64,000 nucleotides of DNA, taken from NCBI GenBank assembly GCA_015179025.1, contig WHUX01000200.1, positions 30,805-94,804 of the forward strand, written 5' to 3'. Positions 44,573 to 54,311 of the stretch are shown here, piece by piece. The translations under genes and the position numbers were made by a program. This stretch comes from Terfezia claveryi. Taxonomy: Eukaryota > Ascomycota > Pezizomycetes > Pezizales > Pezizaceae. Below the pieces are notes generated by a model that worked only from the letters and a program-made list of their open reading frames with translations, did not search any database and had not been told where the DNA came from. The number at the start of each line of letters is the position of its first letter. Positions within the stretch are counted from its first letter, which is position 1.

Positions 44573-45136
44573 TATCTGATTTCGTTATTTGTCTGCAACC
44601 AAATGCAGCTGGTTATGTGATATGATCGTTGAGTTACTTTTCTTCTTTGGCATCTTACTGTGCTGATGGTGTAGTGGCTGATGATCATTATAATCTCTAT
44701 TCGACTGATGGTTCTGTTGGCTCAGTGGCTCATGTAGCTGGTGAGGATAGATGTCAAGATCCTGATGTTTCTTATGGTCCTGATTTTTCTTCGTTTACTG
44801 GGCTAGAATCTAGTTCTAGTTCTTTCAGCAAGAGTGTTATATTTTCTAATTGGTGTATTGAGGTAGACGTTAAGGGTACAGAGGCATTGGTAGAGATGTC
44901 TGGGTCTAAGGAAGGTTCTGATGGAGGTAATTCTTTTCTGAAGGAAATGGCTGCAGTGGAGGGGGCGAGATTTGAGCATTGGGATTGTGATGCTTGGTTG
45001 TTTAAACCAATTATTCCTGGGACCTGGGGGGCCAGTTTTTCAATAGTGTACTGGATTTACAGGTATAGATGTAATGGTGATTGCTAGAAGTATAAGATGA
45101 GTTGTCAATCTTATTGGGAAAAGTATTATGAATGAA
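44573..45136 (+). pseudogene. A-outer copy of the opposite-strand ORF
   Basis: The frame reads ISDFVICLQPNAAGYV, a stop (TGA where A1 has an Arg codon), then SYFSSLASYCADGVVADD. It passes the conserved centre (FSNWCIEVDVKGTE, VEMSGSKEGSDGGNSF) and GASFSIVYWIYRYRC to the same end, YWEKYYE. The ATG of A1 is ATA here. Only two stops are seen in about 188 codons. An AATAAA follows at 45332-45337, as in A1. Confidence 0.62.
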
Positions 45137-45402
45137 GGTGGGATAGTTTAATGTGGAATACCACTGCCTGTTAGAGCTCTGCTTAGCTTGCTTCTAAGTC
45201 TTTTATTAATGTAGTGCAGTTGAAAGTCTGATATCTTGTTGTTGGATTTTTTTGGGGACTAGCTAGTTGAATAATGATATCGATTTTATATATGCACTTG
45301 TATGTCAAATTGTATACACTTGCATGAGTGTAATAAAAGTATCCAAAGGTTGATTAGGCCTTGGATTTAAGCGTAAATATTAAGTAAGTAAGTTAAAAAA
45401 AA

Positions 45403-46073
45403 TGTAATGAATAGATCTAGACAGTATTCATTCGGTACCGTTTATACAATCCATATCCATAGGCACGGACGTTTGTGTATTTCGGTTCTGCTGAGGTAAG
45501 ACCTCAGAAGGGTATGGAGATTACTATGTGGGACGTTCCCAGAGGGAACAGTAATTAACTGGTATAATCTATCTTATATAATTTGAACTATCTAAGCTAC
45601 ATGATCTTGATCTAATCGCAATATAGGCTTGCTTGCTTTGTGTGCTTACTTGTTTTCTTTCTGTGGATACAAGAGGGAATCCAGCAGCCTAATTATACTC
45701 CTCTAAGATCTGATAATTAAGGAAATAAATACAATAAAGGGTGGCATACCAGAAGGTAGTGCGTTGTATAAAAGGGGTCATGTGGCCATAGTAATGAGTC
45801 ACACGCCTTAAACAGAGGTCATGTGGCCATAGTAATAAGTCATATGCCTTAAACAGAGGTCACATGGCTATAATGAGGGTGTCTTCATATGGCAAGTGCC
45901 ATGGAACTTCCCATGGCAAATTCCATGTGCTATAGATACTTATAAAGTAATAGGAGGTAGTTGAAGGCTAGTCCTTCAACCGAGAGGCTTAGTTACATAA
46001 CGTAGTAATAATATAGGAAATACAAAAGTATATAATCAATTATATAAGTAATAAAATAATGTTCTCCATTACA
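45403..46073 (-). repeat. 5' LTR of A-outer
   Basis: This 671-bp LTR has ends TGTAATGAAT...CCATTACA and is flanked by the GGATG duplication at 46074-46078. The TATA box is mutated (element strand GTATAATTAGG). Confidence 0.94.
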
Positions 46074-46078
46074 GGATG

Positions 46079-47792
46079 TCAATAACCTCCTTTGCTAACT
46101 CCTGGTGGGGCCTCTATTCCTTAAAAGCTCAGATAATGGCTATTAAATCCTTATCATGGATCTTATAATTACACTCCATCATGGAGTGCTTTTTGCAGAA
46201 ATAGGCTACTGGGTAAAGGACTCTATTCATATACTGGGATAGAATTCTGGTGGAAACATAGTTAGAGGCATCCATTTTTATAATCCACTTACTATTAGAG
46301 TTAAAGTGGACCAGGATAGGTGCAGAATAGAAGACTTCCTTAAGGTTTTGGAAGGCAGCTTGGACTGCTGGGTTCCACTAGAATTGCGGATTGTTCTACA
46401 AGCCCTTCATTTTCATCAATACTATTAGGGGTGCTACGATCTTTGAATAGCCTAATATGAATTGGTGATAGAAATTGGCAAATCCTAGAAAGGCTTGTAC
46501 ATCTTTCAGGTTGGCCAGGATTTCCTACTTCTAAATTACAGTAAATTTGGCAGGGTCCATTCTAATGCCTTCTATTATAATTATTAAGCCTAGATACTTT
46601 ACTTCTTAGAAGTAGAAATTGCATTTTTCAGGCTTTGAGTACAACCCTGCTTGCTCCAGCTTTCCTAGAACTTGTCGAACATAGATTTTGTGCTCTACTA
46701 GAGTATTTGAATAGATCAAGATATAGTCTAGGTAAGCCATGCAGAACATGTTCAGGAAGTCTCGCAGAGTGTCATTAATAAAGTATTGGAAAGAGGCCAG
46801 GGTATTGGTTAAGCTAAAGGGCATGACATTATAGTTAAAGTAGCTGTAACATGTTCAGAAAGTAGTTTTACACTCCTCTCCCTCAGCGATCTATACCAGG
46901 TTCAATGCCCCTTTCAAGTCTAATTTGGTGAACCATTTTGCCTTGGAAAGCCTGGCTAATATCTTCTAGATCAGAGGTAGGGGGTACTTGTTTTTAACCA
47001 TCATCTCGTTCAAGCCATGATAATTAATATACAACTAAAGAGAGCCATCCAATTTCTTTACGAATAGTATAGAAGTACCTGCTAGAGAAGAGTTATGCTA
47101 AATAAAGCTTTTATTCAAGTTTTCCACCAGGTACTTCTTTAGGGTCTCTAATTCTACTTGGGATATTCCATAGAGGAGGCCATAAGGGGCAGTTTTTCCT
47201 TCGATCAGTGGGATTGTGTGGTCGTATGGTTGATGGAGAGCAAGCTTTTCTGTAGCCTTCTCTAAGAACAAATCTATAAACTTATAGTATTTATCTGGTA
47301 CTAAAGATTTCCACTCCTCCTTGGATCTTGTTTTGTTAATTTCCAAGTTTACCTTGTATGTAGAGAGGGCATATGCCTTTAGGTTATACCTCCTGGGGAG
47401 GTAAGCAAAAGATTTAACTCTAATGAAGCCAATATTTAGGAGTTTTAGAGGCAGTAGAACATAGGAGACTGGAGGAACTAAGGGAACAAGGGGAACCAAG
47501 GGAACTAAGGGAACTGGAGCAACTAGAGCAACTGGAGGAACTGGGGAAACAGGAGAAATAGTGGTATTGATGTTTACAGGTGGGAGTATCACCTGAGTCA
47601 GGTAGATTGTTGGGAGTGGCAATGCGCATAGCCTAGTGATAGTGGTCTTTGGATCCCTACAGTGTTTTTTGCAATAAGGGCTATTGAATCGTGAAGTGTA
47701 AAAGTGAAAGCTAACTAATATATTATGCATTCTAAACTAGAGGATCCCAAGGACAATTGGATACTTTAGCTTAGTTATGAACATTGGAAGAT
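46079..47792 (-). pseudogene. B' RNase H start, RT and protease end
   Basis: Left to right on the plus strand: RNase H, the RT thumb, the palm ([20 protein letters not shown]; catalytic region YLDYILIYS in place of YLDDILIYS, 46606-46824), then the Pro-RT linker (47098-47730). The linker contains a Pro/Val-rich repeat (VAPVPLVPLVPLVPLVPP) that B-full lacks. It stops at AAGAT (47788-47792), where B-full was inserted, and continues at 54317. Confidence 0.86.
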
Positions 47793-48508
47793 TGTCACAA
47801 CCATGTTCTTAGTCTTGATTTGACACTCGAACAGGCTTGTTCGAGTGTCGTACTGTTTTGATACTCGAACAGGCTTGTTTGGGTGTGGTGCTGTTTTGAC
47901 ACTCGAACAGGCTTGTTCGGGTGTCGTTGATGGGTTATTGTTATTGTTGCTTTTAGTATCACCTGTGACATAGGTAATGGGTTATTGTTAATGTTGCCCT
48001 CGGCATCACCTGCGACGCAGGTGATGGGTTATTGACATTATTGCCTTTATCATCACCTGCGATCGCAGGTGATGGGTTATTGTTACCTTGCTTGGCTTCT
48101 GAGATAAGGGATCTTGGGAAGCTTATTCCTTCTATTGCCCTGGCCCGGAATTATGTATATATAGCCCCTGTCCCTTGTACACTCATTGGATCCCTATCTA
48201 ACATCTTGTATTCTGATACAGACCTTGCCTCTCTCTGCGAAGGTGTACTCCCTTGTATACTCCTCTTATCTTGTCTCGTCCCGTGAACAACTCTGCAGTA
48301 CAGCTGCCTCCCCTGACCCTGACACACGTGGCAACTGCCTCCGTGTATCTCGTGCCCCTTACCCACTGCCTCTCTTGCCTCTCGCCCTTGCCTCCGTCCT
48401 AGCCTTTCCCCTAGTCACACACGTAGCATTCCTACATGTGTGTTACCCTAGCCTTGCCCTTGCCCTAGCATACCCCTTGGTCGCCTTGTCCCCAGAGCCA
48501 TCGTTACA
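47793..48508 (+). repeat. 5' LTR of B-full
   Basis: This 716-bp LTR has ends TGTCACAACC...TCGTTACA. It has three hairpin words (CACTCGAACAGGCTTGTTCG type) near 47822-47932, three CATCACCTGC/GCAGGTGATG palindromes (47968-48073) and a TATATATAG box at 48156-48164. Confidence 0.94.
47822..48075. repeat. Hairpin and palindrome cluster in the B LTR
   Basis: Three about 39-bp units with the inverted pair GACACTCGAACA / TGTTCGAGTGTC are followed by three units ending in GGGTTATTG. Each of those carries a palindrome with half-site CATCACCTGCGA. One copy (48052-48075) is a perfect 24-bp palindrome. The 3' LTR has only two hairpin units, which explains its shorter length. Confidence 0.88.
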
Positions 48509-48544
48509 CTACGTTAGATCCTTTGGACCAACTGGTACGCAGTC

Positions 48545-49735
48545 ATGTCAGGAGCAGCTCTCCCACCACCCGCTGTTAGGTTTCAAACCTAGAGGAGCTC
48601 CCCCATACCCTCAGGCTTGAACGAGTTGAATGCCTATTGTTAAGAAATCATCGACATTTTCGAGGCCATAGATGCCATTGAGGCCGAACTTGGCAACAGC
48701 CTGGCCATGGCTGAAAACAGCCTGGCCGTGGCTGAATAAAAATTGAGATCCACCGACGAAGAGATCATGGTCCTCTAGATCGATCTCAACCATCTGAACC
48801 TTGCCCTAGCCAATGAACGGACTACGGTCCAAAACCTCAGCCGCGCCCTAGGAAACCTTGCAATACCAACAGCAGCCAGTAGCAACAAGACTGAAAGCAT
48901 TCCAACACCCCCCAAGTTCAATGGGGACTGGGTGCGCCTACAAGCCTGGAAAAATGCTGTCAATCTCAAGCTGAACGGGGATTCTGCCAGATTCCCGTCA
49001 GAACAATATCGACTGGCATACATTTTCGACTTGCTGGAGGGGAAAGCTTGTGACCAGATCCAGCCATATGTCCTCGAAACCGGGATCAAGCTTGACGATA
49101 TCTCGGCCCTTTTCACAATCCTAGATAGGGCGTTCAGGGACCCTGATGCCGTTGACCCTGCCAGTAGGGCCCTCTGAGCCCTCAGGCAGAAAAACACTGA
49201 TCTGTCCACTTATATGGCAGAATTCTCAAGACTGGCGGCAGAGGTCCGATGGAATGACCAGTCCAAAATGGAGCAATTCCAGGAAGGGCTAAATAATGAA
49301 ATCCAGCATGCTATGGTCAGCCTCCCAGAAGCTAAAACCCTTGACGAATTGATTGACCAGGCTTCCCGAGTAGAACCGCGGATCTCCCGGCTCTGCAACC
49401 GCCCTACGTTCAGGCCAGCACCCCATCTCCTACAACCCCAGCCTCAACAACACCATGCCACCAAAATAGCTCAGGCCCCTGCCAACAAACCTGCGCACCC
49501 ATCGTTGGTTGCAGGAGGGACCACCCCTATGGATCTCTCGTCTGGGAGACCCCGCCTCACCCAGGAGGAAAGGGACCGCCGCTACACTAACGGTTTGTTC
49601 ATTGCATACGGAAAAGGGGACCACTTCATTGCGGTATGTCCCCTCCGCAAGAACCGCTCCCTGGCCACCCACGCCATATCCGAATCACGGATCGAAGAGG
49701 TTGAAGAGTCGGAAAAAGGAGAGTCCCTTGCCTAG
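48545..49735 (+). pseudogene. B-full Gag
   Basis: The ATG at 48545 (MSGAALPPPAVRF) is preferred because the downstream frame continues through B' as well. There follow a coiled N-terminal part, capsid (PPKFNGDWVRLQAWKNAVNL and ending ASRVEPRISRL), a linker with MDLSSGRPRLTQEERDRRYT, and the zinc knuckle. The knuckle reads LFIAYGKGDHFIAVCP: both leading cysteines are replaced, so it is damaged. Five stops occur, at Gln/Trp/Arg-type codons. It ends at TAG 49733-49735, after a slippery site. Confidence 0.88.
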
Positions 49736-49756
49736 TTACTGACACTAGCAAGGGAC
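49711..49756 (+). promoter_or_regulatory. Putative -1 ribosomal frameshift signal at the Gag-Pro junction of B-full
   Basis: The heptamer in the Gag frame is G GAA AAA (49711-49717). In B' the same site is the canonical G GGA AAA (54677-54683, minus). Five bases on, GTCCCTTGC (49723-49731) pairs perfectly with GCAAGGGAC (49748-49756), giving a 9-bp stem and 16-nt loop. The Pro frame is -1 to Gag and is open from the slip site in both copies (RRVPCLVTDTSKGPATGHLS). This fits programmed -1 frameshifting. Confidence 0.75.
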
Positions 49757-50412
49757 CTGCTACAGGTCATTTATCTTTGTCTGTGTTTTCTTTGCCTACA
49801 TCTATGTCTGTTGATGAGTCTCACCTGTTTGGCGAGTACTTCGTTGTACCTATAACTATCAAGTTCAATGATAAAACAGTTGTTACATCAGCTCTCATAG
49901 ATTGTGGTGCTTAAGGAATAGTATTCATTGACCAGACCTTCATCAGTAAAAACTCTATACCAACCTCTAAGCTAAAGACTCCCCGCCTTCTTGATGTTAT
50001 CGACGGCCGCCCTATCTCTTCTGGGGCGATTACCGACCTCGCGTGCCTGCCCAGCACCATGGGTGGTCACTCACAAGATCTCCCAATATTCATAACCAAG
50101 CTAAAGTACTCAATTGTCCTTGGGATCCCCTAGCTTAGGATGCACGATATATTAGTCAGCTTCGGCTCTTACACCTTGCGATTCAACAGCCCTTATTGCA
50201 AAAAACACTGTGGGGATCCAAATACTACTGTCACTGGGCTGTACGCATTGCCACCCCCAATAATCTGCCTGACTCAGGTAGTACTCCTGCCTGCATACAT
50301 CAATGCCACCATTCCCCCAGTTTCCTCTATACCCCCGAGTCTCTACAAACCTCTGAATATTAGCTTTATCGGAGCAGGAGATTTCGTTTACCTCACTAGG
50401 GGCACAAGCTGA
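49737..50412 (+). pseudogene. B-full protease and linker
   Basis: In the -1 frame: VTDTSKGPATGHLSLSVFS, then the active site SALIDCGA*GIVFIDQ, where relatives have DSG and a tryptophan or glutamine codon has become TAA. YSIVLGIP is the second retropepsin strand. The linker (MHDILVSFGSYTLRFNSPY, 50140-50412) leads to RT. The D-C-G loop and stop make it inactive. Confidence 0.8.
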
Positions 50413-51300
50413 AGGCTCATACCCTGTCTATATATGAGGTGAACCTGGAGATCAAACAGATGCGGCCTAAGGAGGAGTAGAAGTCCCTGGTTCCAGCTGA
50501 ATACTACGAGTTCATTGATCTATTCTCAGAAAAGGCCGCAGAGAAACTTGCACCCCACCGACCCTATGACCATACTATTTCGCTGATAGAGGGTAAGACC
50601 CCTCCCTATAGGCCCCTCTACGGAATGTCCCAGTTAGAGCTGGAAGCTTTGAAGAAGTACTTAGAGGAAAACCTCAACAAGAGTTTTATTCACCACAGCT
50701 CCTCACTAGTGGGCGCCCCGGTGCTATTCATCAAGAAATCAGATGGTTCTCTTAGGCTATGTGTGGACTATTAGGGGCTAAATAAGATAACGGTCAAGAA
50801 CTGGTATCCCCTGCCTCTAATCCAGGAGACATTAGCCAGGCTTTCCAAGGCCAAATGGTTCACCATACTAGATTTGAGAGGGCATACAACCTGGTACGGA
50901 TTGCCGAGAAGGAGGAGTAGAAAACGGCCTTCTGAACTCACTATGGCCACTTCGAGTACAATGTCATGCCCTTCGGCTTAACCAACGCTCCAGCCTCTTT
51001 CCAACACTTTATTAATGACACCCTGCGAGACTTCTTGGATGTGTTCTGCATGGCTTACCTCAATGATATCTTGATTTATTCGGATACTCTAGCAGAACAT
51101 AAGATTTATGTCCGGCAGGTGTTAGAAAAGCTGGAGCAAGCCAGATTGTACCACGAGCCCGAGAAATGTGAGTTTCATGTGTAGGAGGTCAAGTATCTGG
51201 AACTGATCATCACTACGGAGGGTATCAGGATGGACCCTGCCAAGGTTACCGCTGTCCAGGAAAGGCAAATCCCAGCAAATCTCAAAAACGTCTAAGCCTT
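50413..51300 (+). pseudogene. B-full reverse transcriptase
   Basis: Motifs: [44 protein letters not shown] (first Asp), a one-base deletion near 50880, [27 protein letters not shown] (catalytic YLDD with the first Asp changed to Asn) and EVKYLELIITTEGI. Stops occur at Trp positions (DY*GLN, EE*KTAF). B' has YLDY here, damaged differently. Confidence 0.88.
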
Positions 51301-51975
51301 CCTGGGATTTGCTAACTTCTACCGATGGTTCATTCTAGAGTATTCGAAGATCGTAGCCCCCCTCACCGCACTAACCAAAAAAGACTGGTGCTTCGACTGG
51401 AATCCAGAAGCCCAATCTGCCTTCCAGAACCTCAAGGAAGCCTTCTGCTCAGCACTGATCCTGGCCCACTTCGATCCCGATCGAGAATGTATTGTCGAAA
51501 CTGATGCCTCCGACTACGTCTCCGCTGGAATACTGTCTCAAAATAATAATAATGGTATCCTCCACCCAGTGGCATACTTCTCAAAAAAGCACTCCCCAGT
51601 GGAGTATAATTATGAAATCTATGATAAGGACTTAATAGCCATTGTGCGAGCATTCGAGGAGTGGAGGCCACACCTGGAGTCAGCAAAGGGAATTATCGAG
51701 GTACTGTCTGATCATAAGAACCTTGAGTACTTTACTACCACCAAGCTGCTTAACCGGCGGCAGGCTAGGTGGTCGGAGTTCCTCTCCCAGTTCAACTTCA
51801 AGATCAAATACCGGCTAGGAAAGGCTGGTGGGAAACCGGATGCTTTGACTAGGAGATCAGGAGACCTCCCTAAAGGGAGGGATGAAAGGCTAAAATACCA
51901 GAATCAGGTAGTATTAAAGCCCGAAAACCTTGATCTGGCAGCCAATACCCTTGCTGAAGTGGAAGCCGACCTCTG
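51301..51975 (+). pseudogene. B-full RT connection and RNase H
   Basis: [19 protein letters not shown] is followed by the RNase H entry ([19 protein letters not shown]), [37 protein letters not shown] and the end [15 protein letters not shown]. From 51302 it is open for about 220 codons with all RNase H landmarks intact. The region is then followed by a TGA at 51974. Confidence 0.88.
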
Positions 51976-53240
51976 ACAACTAGTGAGACAGGCATATATG
52001 GACAACCCCCTGGCCAAGGAAATTATCACTGCAGTGGATTCTGGCCAGTGCTACCACCCCAAGATCTCTCTAGCTAAGTGTACCATCCAGGAAGGCCTCC
52101 TCTACCACCTCGAACAGCTGTATGTGCCGGAAGGAGAGCTGCGCCTTCGATTGATCAAGGAAAACCATGACAGCCTGGTTGCAGGTCATCCTGGAGTGGC
52201 CAAAACGTTAGAGCTTCTGGCTAGGGAATACACATGGATTGACCAACGGAAGGACGTGAAGCAGTACGTATGGAACTGCCACGTTTGCAAGCGTGCTAAG
52301 CCTGTCTGCCACGCTCCTTATGGGACCCTGAAGCCCCTGGAGATCCCAGACCAGCCTTGGCAACACCTAACCATAGACTTTGTGACTGGGTTGCCAGAGG
52401 ATTCGGGGTTTAATGCTATTCTTATAGTAGTAGACCAATTGACCAAAATAAGGCATATTATATTTTGCCATGATACTTGTTCTGTCCGGGACCTTGCCGG
52501 CCTCTATCTCAATCATGTATTCCGCTACCATGGTCTCCCCAAGTCTGTCGTCTTGGATGGCGGCCCCCAATTCGTCTCGGACTTCTAGAAGGTATTCTGC
52601 GAGCTTCTGGGAATCAATATACACCTCTCTACGGCGTTTTACCCCCAAACAGATGGTCAGTCCGAGCGAATGAATGCAATCATGGAGTAGTACCTGAGAG
52701 CATACATCAATTACCAGCAAAACCACTGGGTTTCGCTGCTGGCAACCTATGAGTTCGCCGCTAACAACCATTTCTCAGAGTCTCTAAAAACCTCCCCGTT
52801 CCTGGCCAATTATGGCTGGCACCCTCGTTTCGTGGACTCTCTAGCACCTCTGCACAAGGCTAGGGAGAACACCCCAGCTAAGGAGTTCACTATGGAGATT
52901 GCTGAGTTGCACTCCACCCTAAGAGCCGAACTGCTATATGCTCAAGCTAGGCAAGCGGAGTATACCAACGAATCATGGTTGCCAGCCCCCAGGTATCAGC
53001 CAGGAGATAAGGTGTGGCTCTCCAGCAGGTACTTCCGAATAGAACGGCCATCTCGTAAGCTCGACCATAAGTTCCTGGGTCCATTCGAGGTGGTGGCCAC
53101 TGTGGGCACTCATGCCTATCGATTGAGGTTCCTCAAGGACATCAAATACCACCCAGTTGTACACGTATCAGAAATTGAGCCAGCAGCTGACGATCCCTTC
53201 CAAGGGCAGAAACACCCACCATCCCCTCCAGTGGTTATCG
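51976..53240 (+). pseudogene. B-full integrase
   Basis: The HHCC finger is intact: HDSLVAGHPGVAKTLEL and then CHVCKRAK. The D,D-35-E acids are readable as TIDFVTGLPED, VVLDGGPQFVSDF and TDGQSERMNAIME. The C-terminal module is KLDHKFLGPFEVVATVGTHA. Stops occur at F*KVFCEL and ME*YLRAY (both Trp/Gln positions) and near 51974. It is otherwise nearly complete, with 201 open codons from 51983 and 157 from 52832. Confidence 0.92.
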
Positions 53241-53398
53241 AAGGTGAAGAGGAATGGGAGGTGGAGGAAGTGCTGGACTCGCGAAAGAGGTATGGGTATC
53301 TGTAGTACAAGGTTAAATAGGTGGGGGACGAGGAGGCTATCTGGCAACCCGCTGAGGACCTGGAAAATGCTCAGGATCTGGTCTCCCTGTTCCATTAG
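53241..53398 (+). pseudogene. B-full chromodomain at the Pol C-terminus
   Basis: EEEWEVEEVLDSRKRYGYL, a stop (CAG/TGG type), YKVK, a second stop at the Trp position, VGDEEAIWQPAEDLENAQDL. The aromatic positions of the chromodomain cage (W/Y at the start, W in the QYKVKW strand, W in IWQPAE) are clear once the stops are read as lost Trp/Gln codons. The Pol frame ends at TAG 53396-53398. Confidence 0.88.
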
Positions 53399-53633
53399 TG
53401 ATATTCGAGGAAGCCCCGTCCGGTTGAGTGATCTGCCAATGTCTGGGTTGGGGTTCTTATCCTTGGTGTTATTGTCTCTGTTATCACTTACGACACAGGT
53501 GATGGGTCTTTGTTGTTGTTTGGAGTTGGAGTCCTTATCGTTGCCTTTGCTGTTGTAGTTTCCTGTGTTGATTTTGCTGGTTGTTGTGCCCAAGCCTACT
53601 AGTCACTAGAGCTCCAGCCTAAAGGGGGGATAG
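53399..53633 (+). other. B-full 3' untranslated stretch and polypurine tract
   Basis: After the Pol stop a copy of the ATCACTTACGACACAGGTGAT palindrome word occurs at about 53484-53504, outside the LTR. The purine tract AAAGGGGGGATAG (53621-53633) touches the 3' LTR. Confidence 0.75.
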
Positions 53634-54311
53634 TGTCACAACCATGTTCTTAGTCTTGATTTGATACTTGAACAGGCTTGTTCGAGTGTCATGCTGTTTT
53701 GACATTCGAACAGGCTTGTTCGGGTATCGTTGATGGGTTATTGTTATTGTTGCCCTTGGCATCACCTGCGACGCAGGTGATAGGTTATTGTTATTGTTGC
53801 CCTTGGCATCACCTGCGACGTAGGTGATAGGTTATTGACATTGTTCCCTTTATCATCACCTGCGATCGTAGGTGATGGGTTATCGTTACCTTGCTTGGCT
53901 TCTGAGATAAGGGATCTTGGGAAGCTTATTCCTTCCATTGCTCTGGCCCAGAATTATTGATATATAGCCCCTGTCCCTCGTACAGTCGTTGGATCCCTAT
54001 CCAACGTCTTGTATCCTAATATAGACCTTGCCTCTCTCCATGAAGGTGTACTCTCTTGTATACTCCTCTTGTCTTATCTCGTCCTGTAAACAACTCTGCA
54101 GCACAGCTGCCTCCCCTGACCCTGATACACACGGCAACTGCCTCCGTGTGTCTCGTGCCTCTTGCCCACTGCCTCTCTTACCTCTCACCCTTGCCCCCGT
54201 CCTAGCCTTTCCCCTAGTCACACATGTAGCGTTCCTACATGTGTATTACCCTAGCCTTGCCCTTACTCTAGCGTACCCCTTGGTCGCCTTATCCCTAGAG
54301 CCATCATTACA
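53634..54311 (+). repeat. 3' LTR of B-full
   Basis: This 678-bp LTR, TGTCACAACC...ATCATTACA, has one hairpin unit fewer than the 5' LTR. The differences from the 5' LTR are mostly C/T and G/A changes, so the copy is not recent enough to have identical LTRs. Confidence 0.94.

Larger units (their letters stand above)
13824..46073 (-). mobile_element. Family A element A-outer (minus), 32 kb including nested insertions
   Basis: The two LTRs are in the same orientation (13824-17112 with FB1 inside, and 45403-46073) and are flanked by GGATG on both sides (13819-13823 and 46074-46078). Internal sequence is found in order on the minus strand: Gag 42765-44522, protease and RT 31900-33795, RNase H from 31629, linker 18691-19917, integrase 17113-18690. 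Three later insertions (FB1, C, A-inner) account for the extra length. Confidence 0.92.
47793..54311 (+). mobile_element. B-full: complete family B chromovirus (plus)
   Basis: LTRs 47793-48508 and 53634-54311 and duplication AAGAT (47788-47792, 54312-54316) bound a 6519-bp element. It has Gag, Pro, RT, RNase H, integrase and a chromodomain in the normal order. It is the least decayed copy of the window and visibly more GC-rich. It still has about a dozen stops, most explained by single CpA-to-TpA or CpG-to-TpG changes. It lies inside B', so it is younger. Confidence 0.95.

Noticed and set aside
48032..48620. ORFs of 84-144 codons over the 5' LTR of B-full
   Set aside because: They overlap LTR sequence that recurs at 53634-54311 and are low-complexity, cysteine- and leucine-rich. 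The Gag frame explains the coding that follows.
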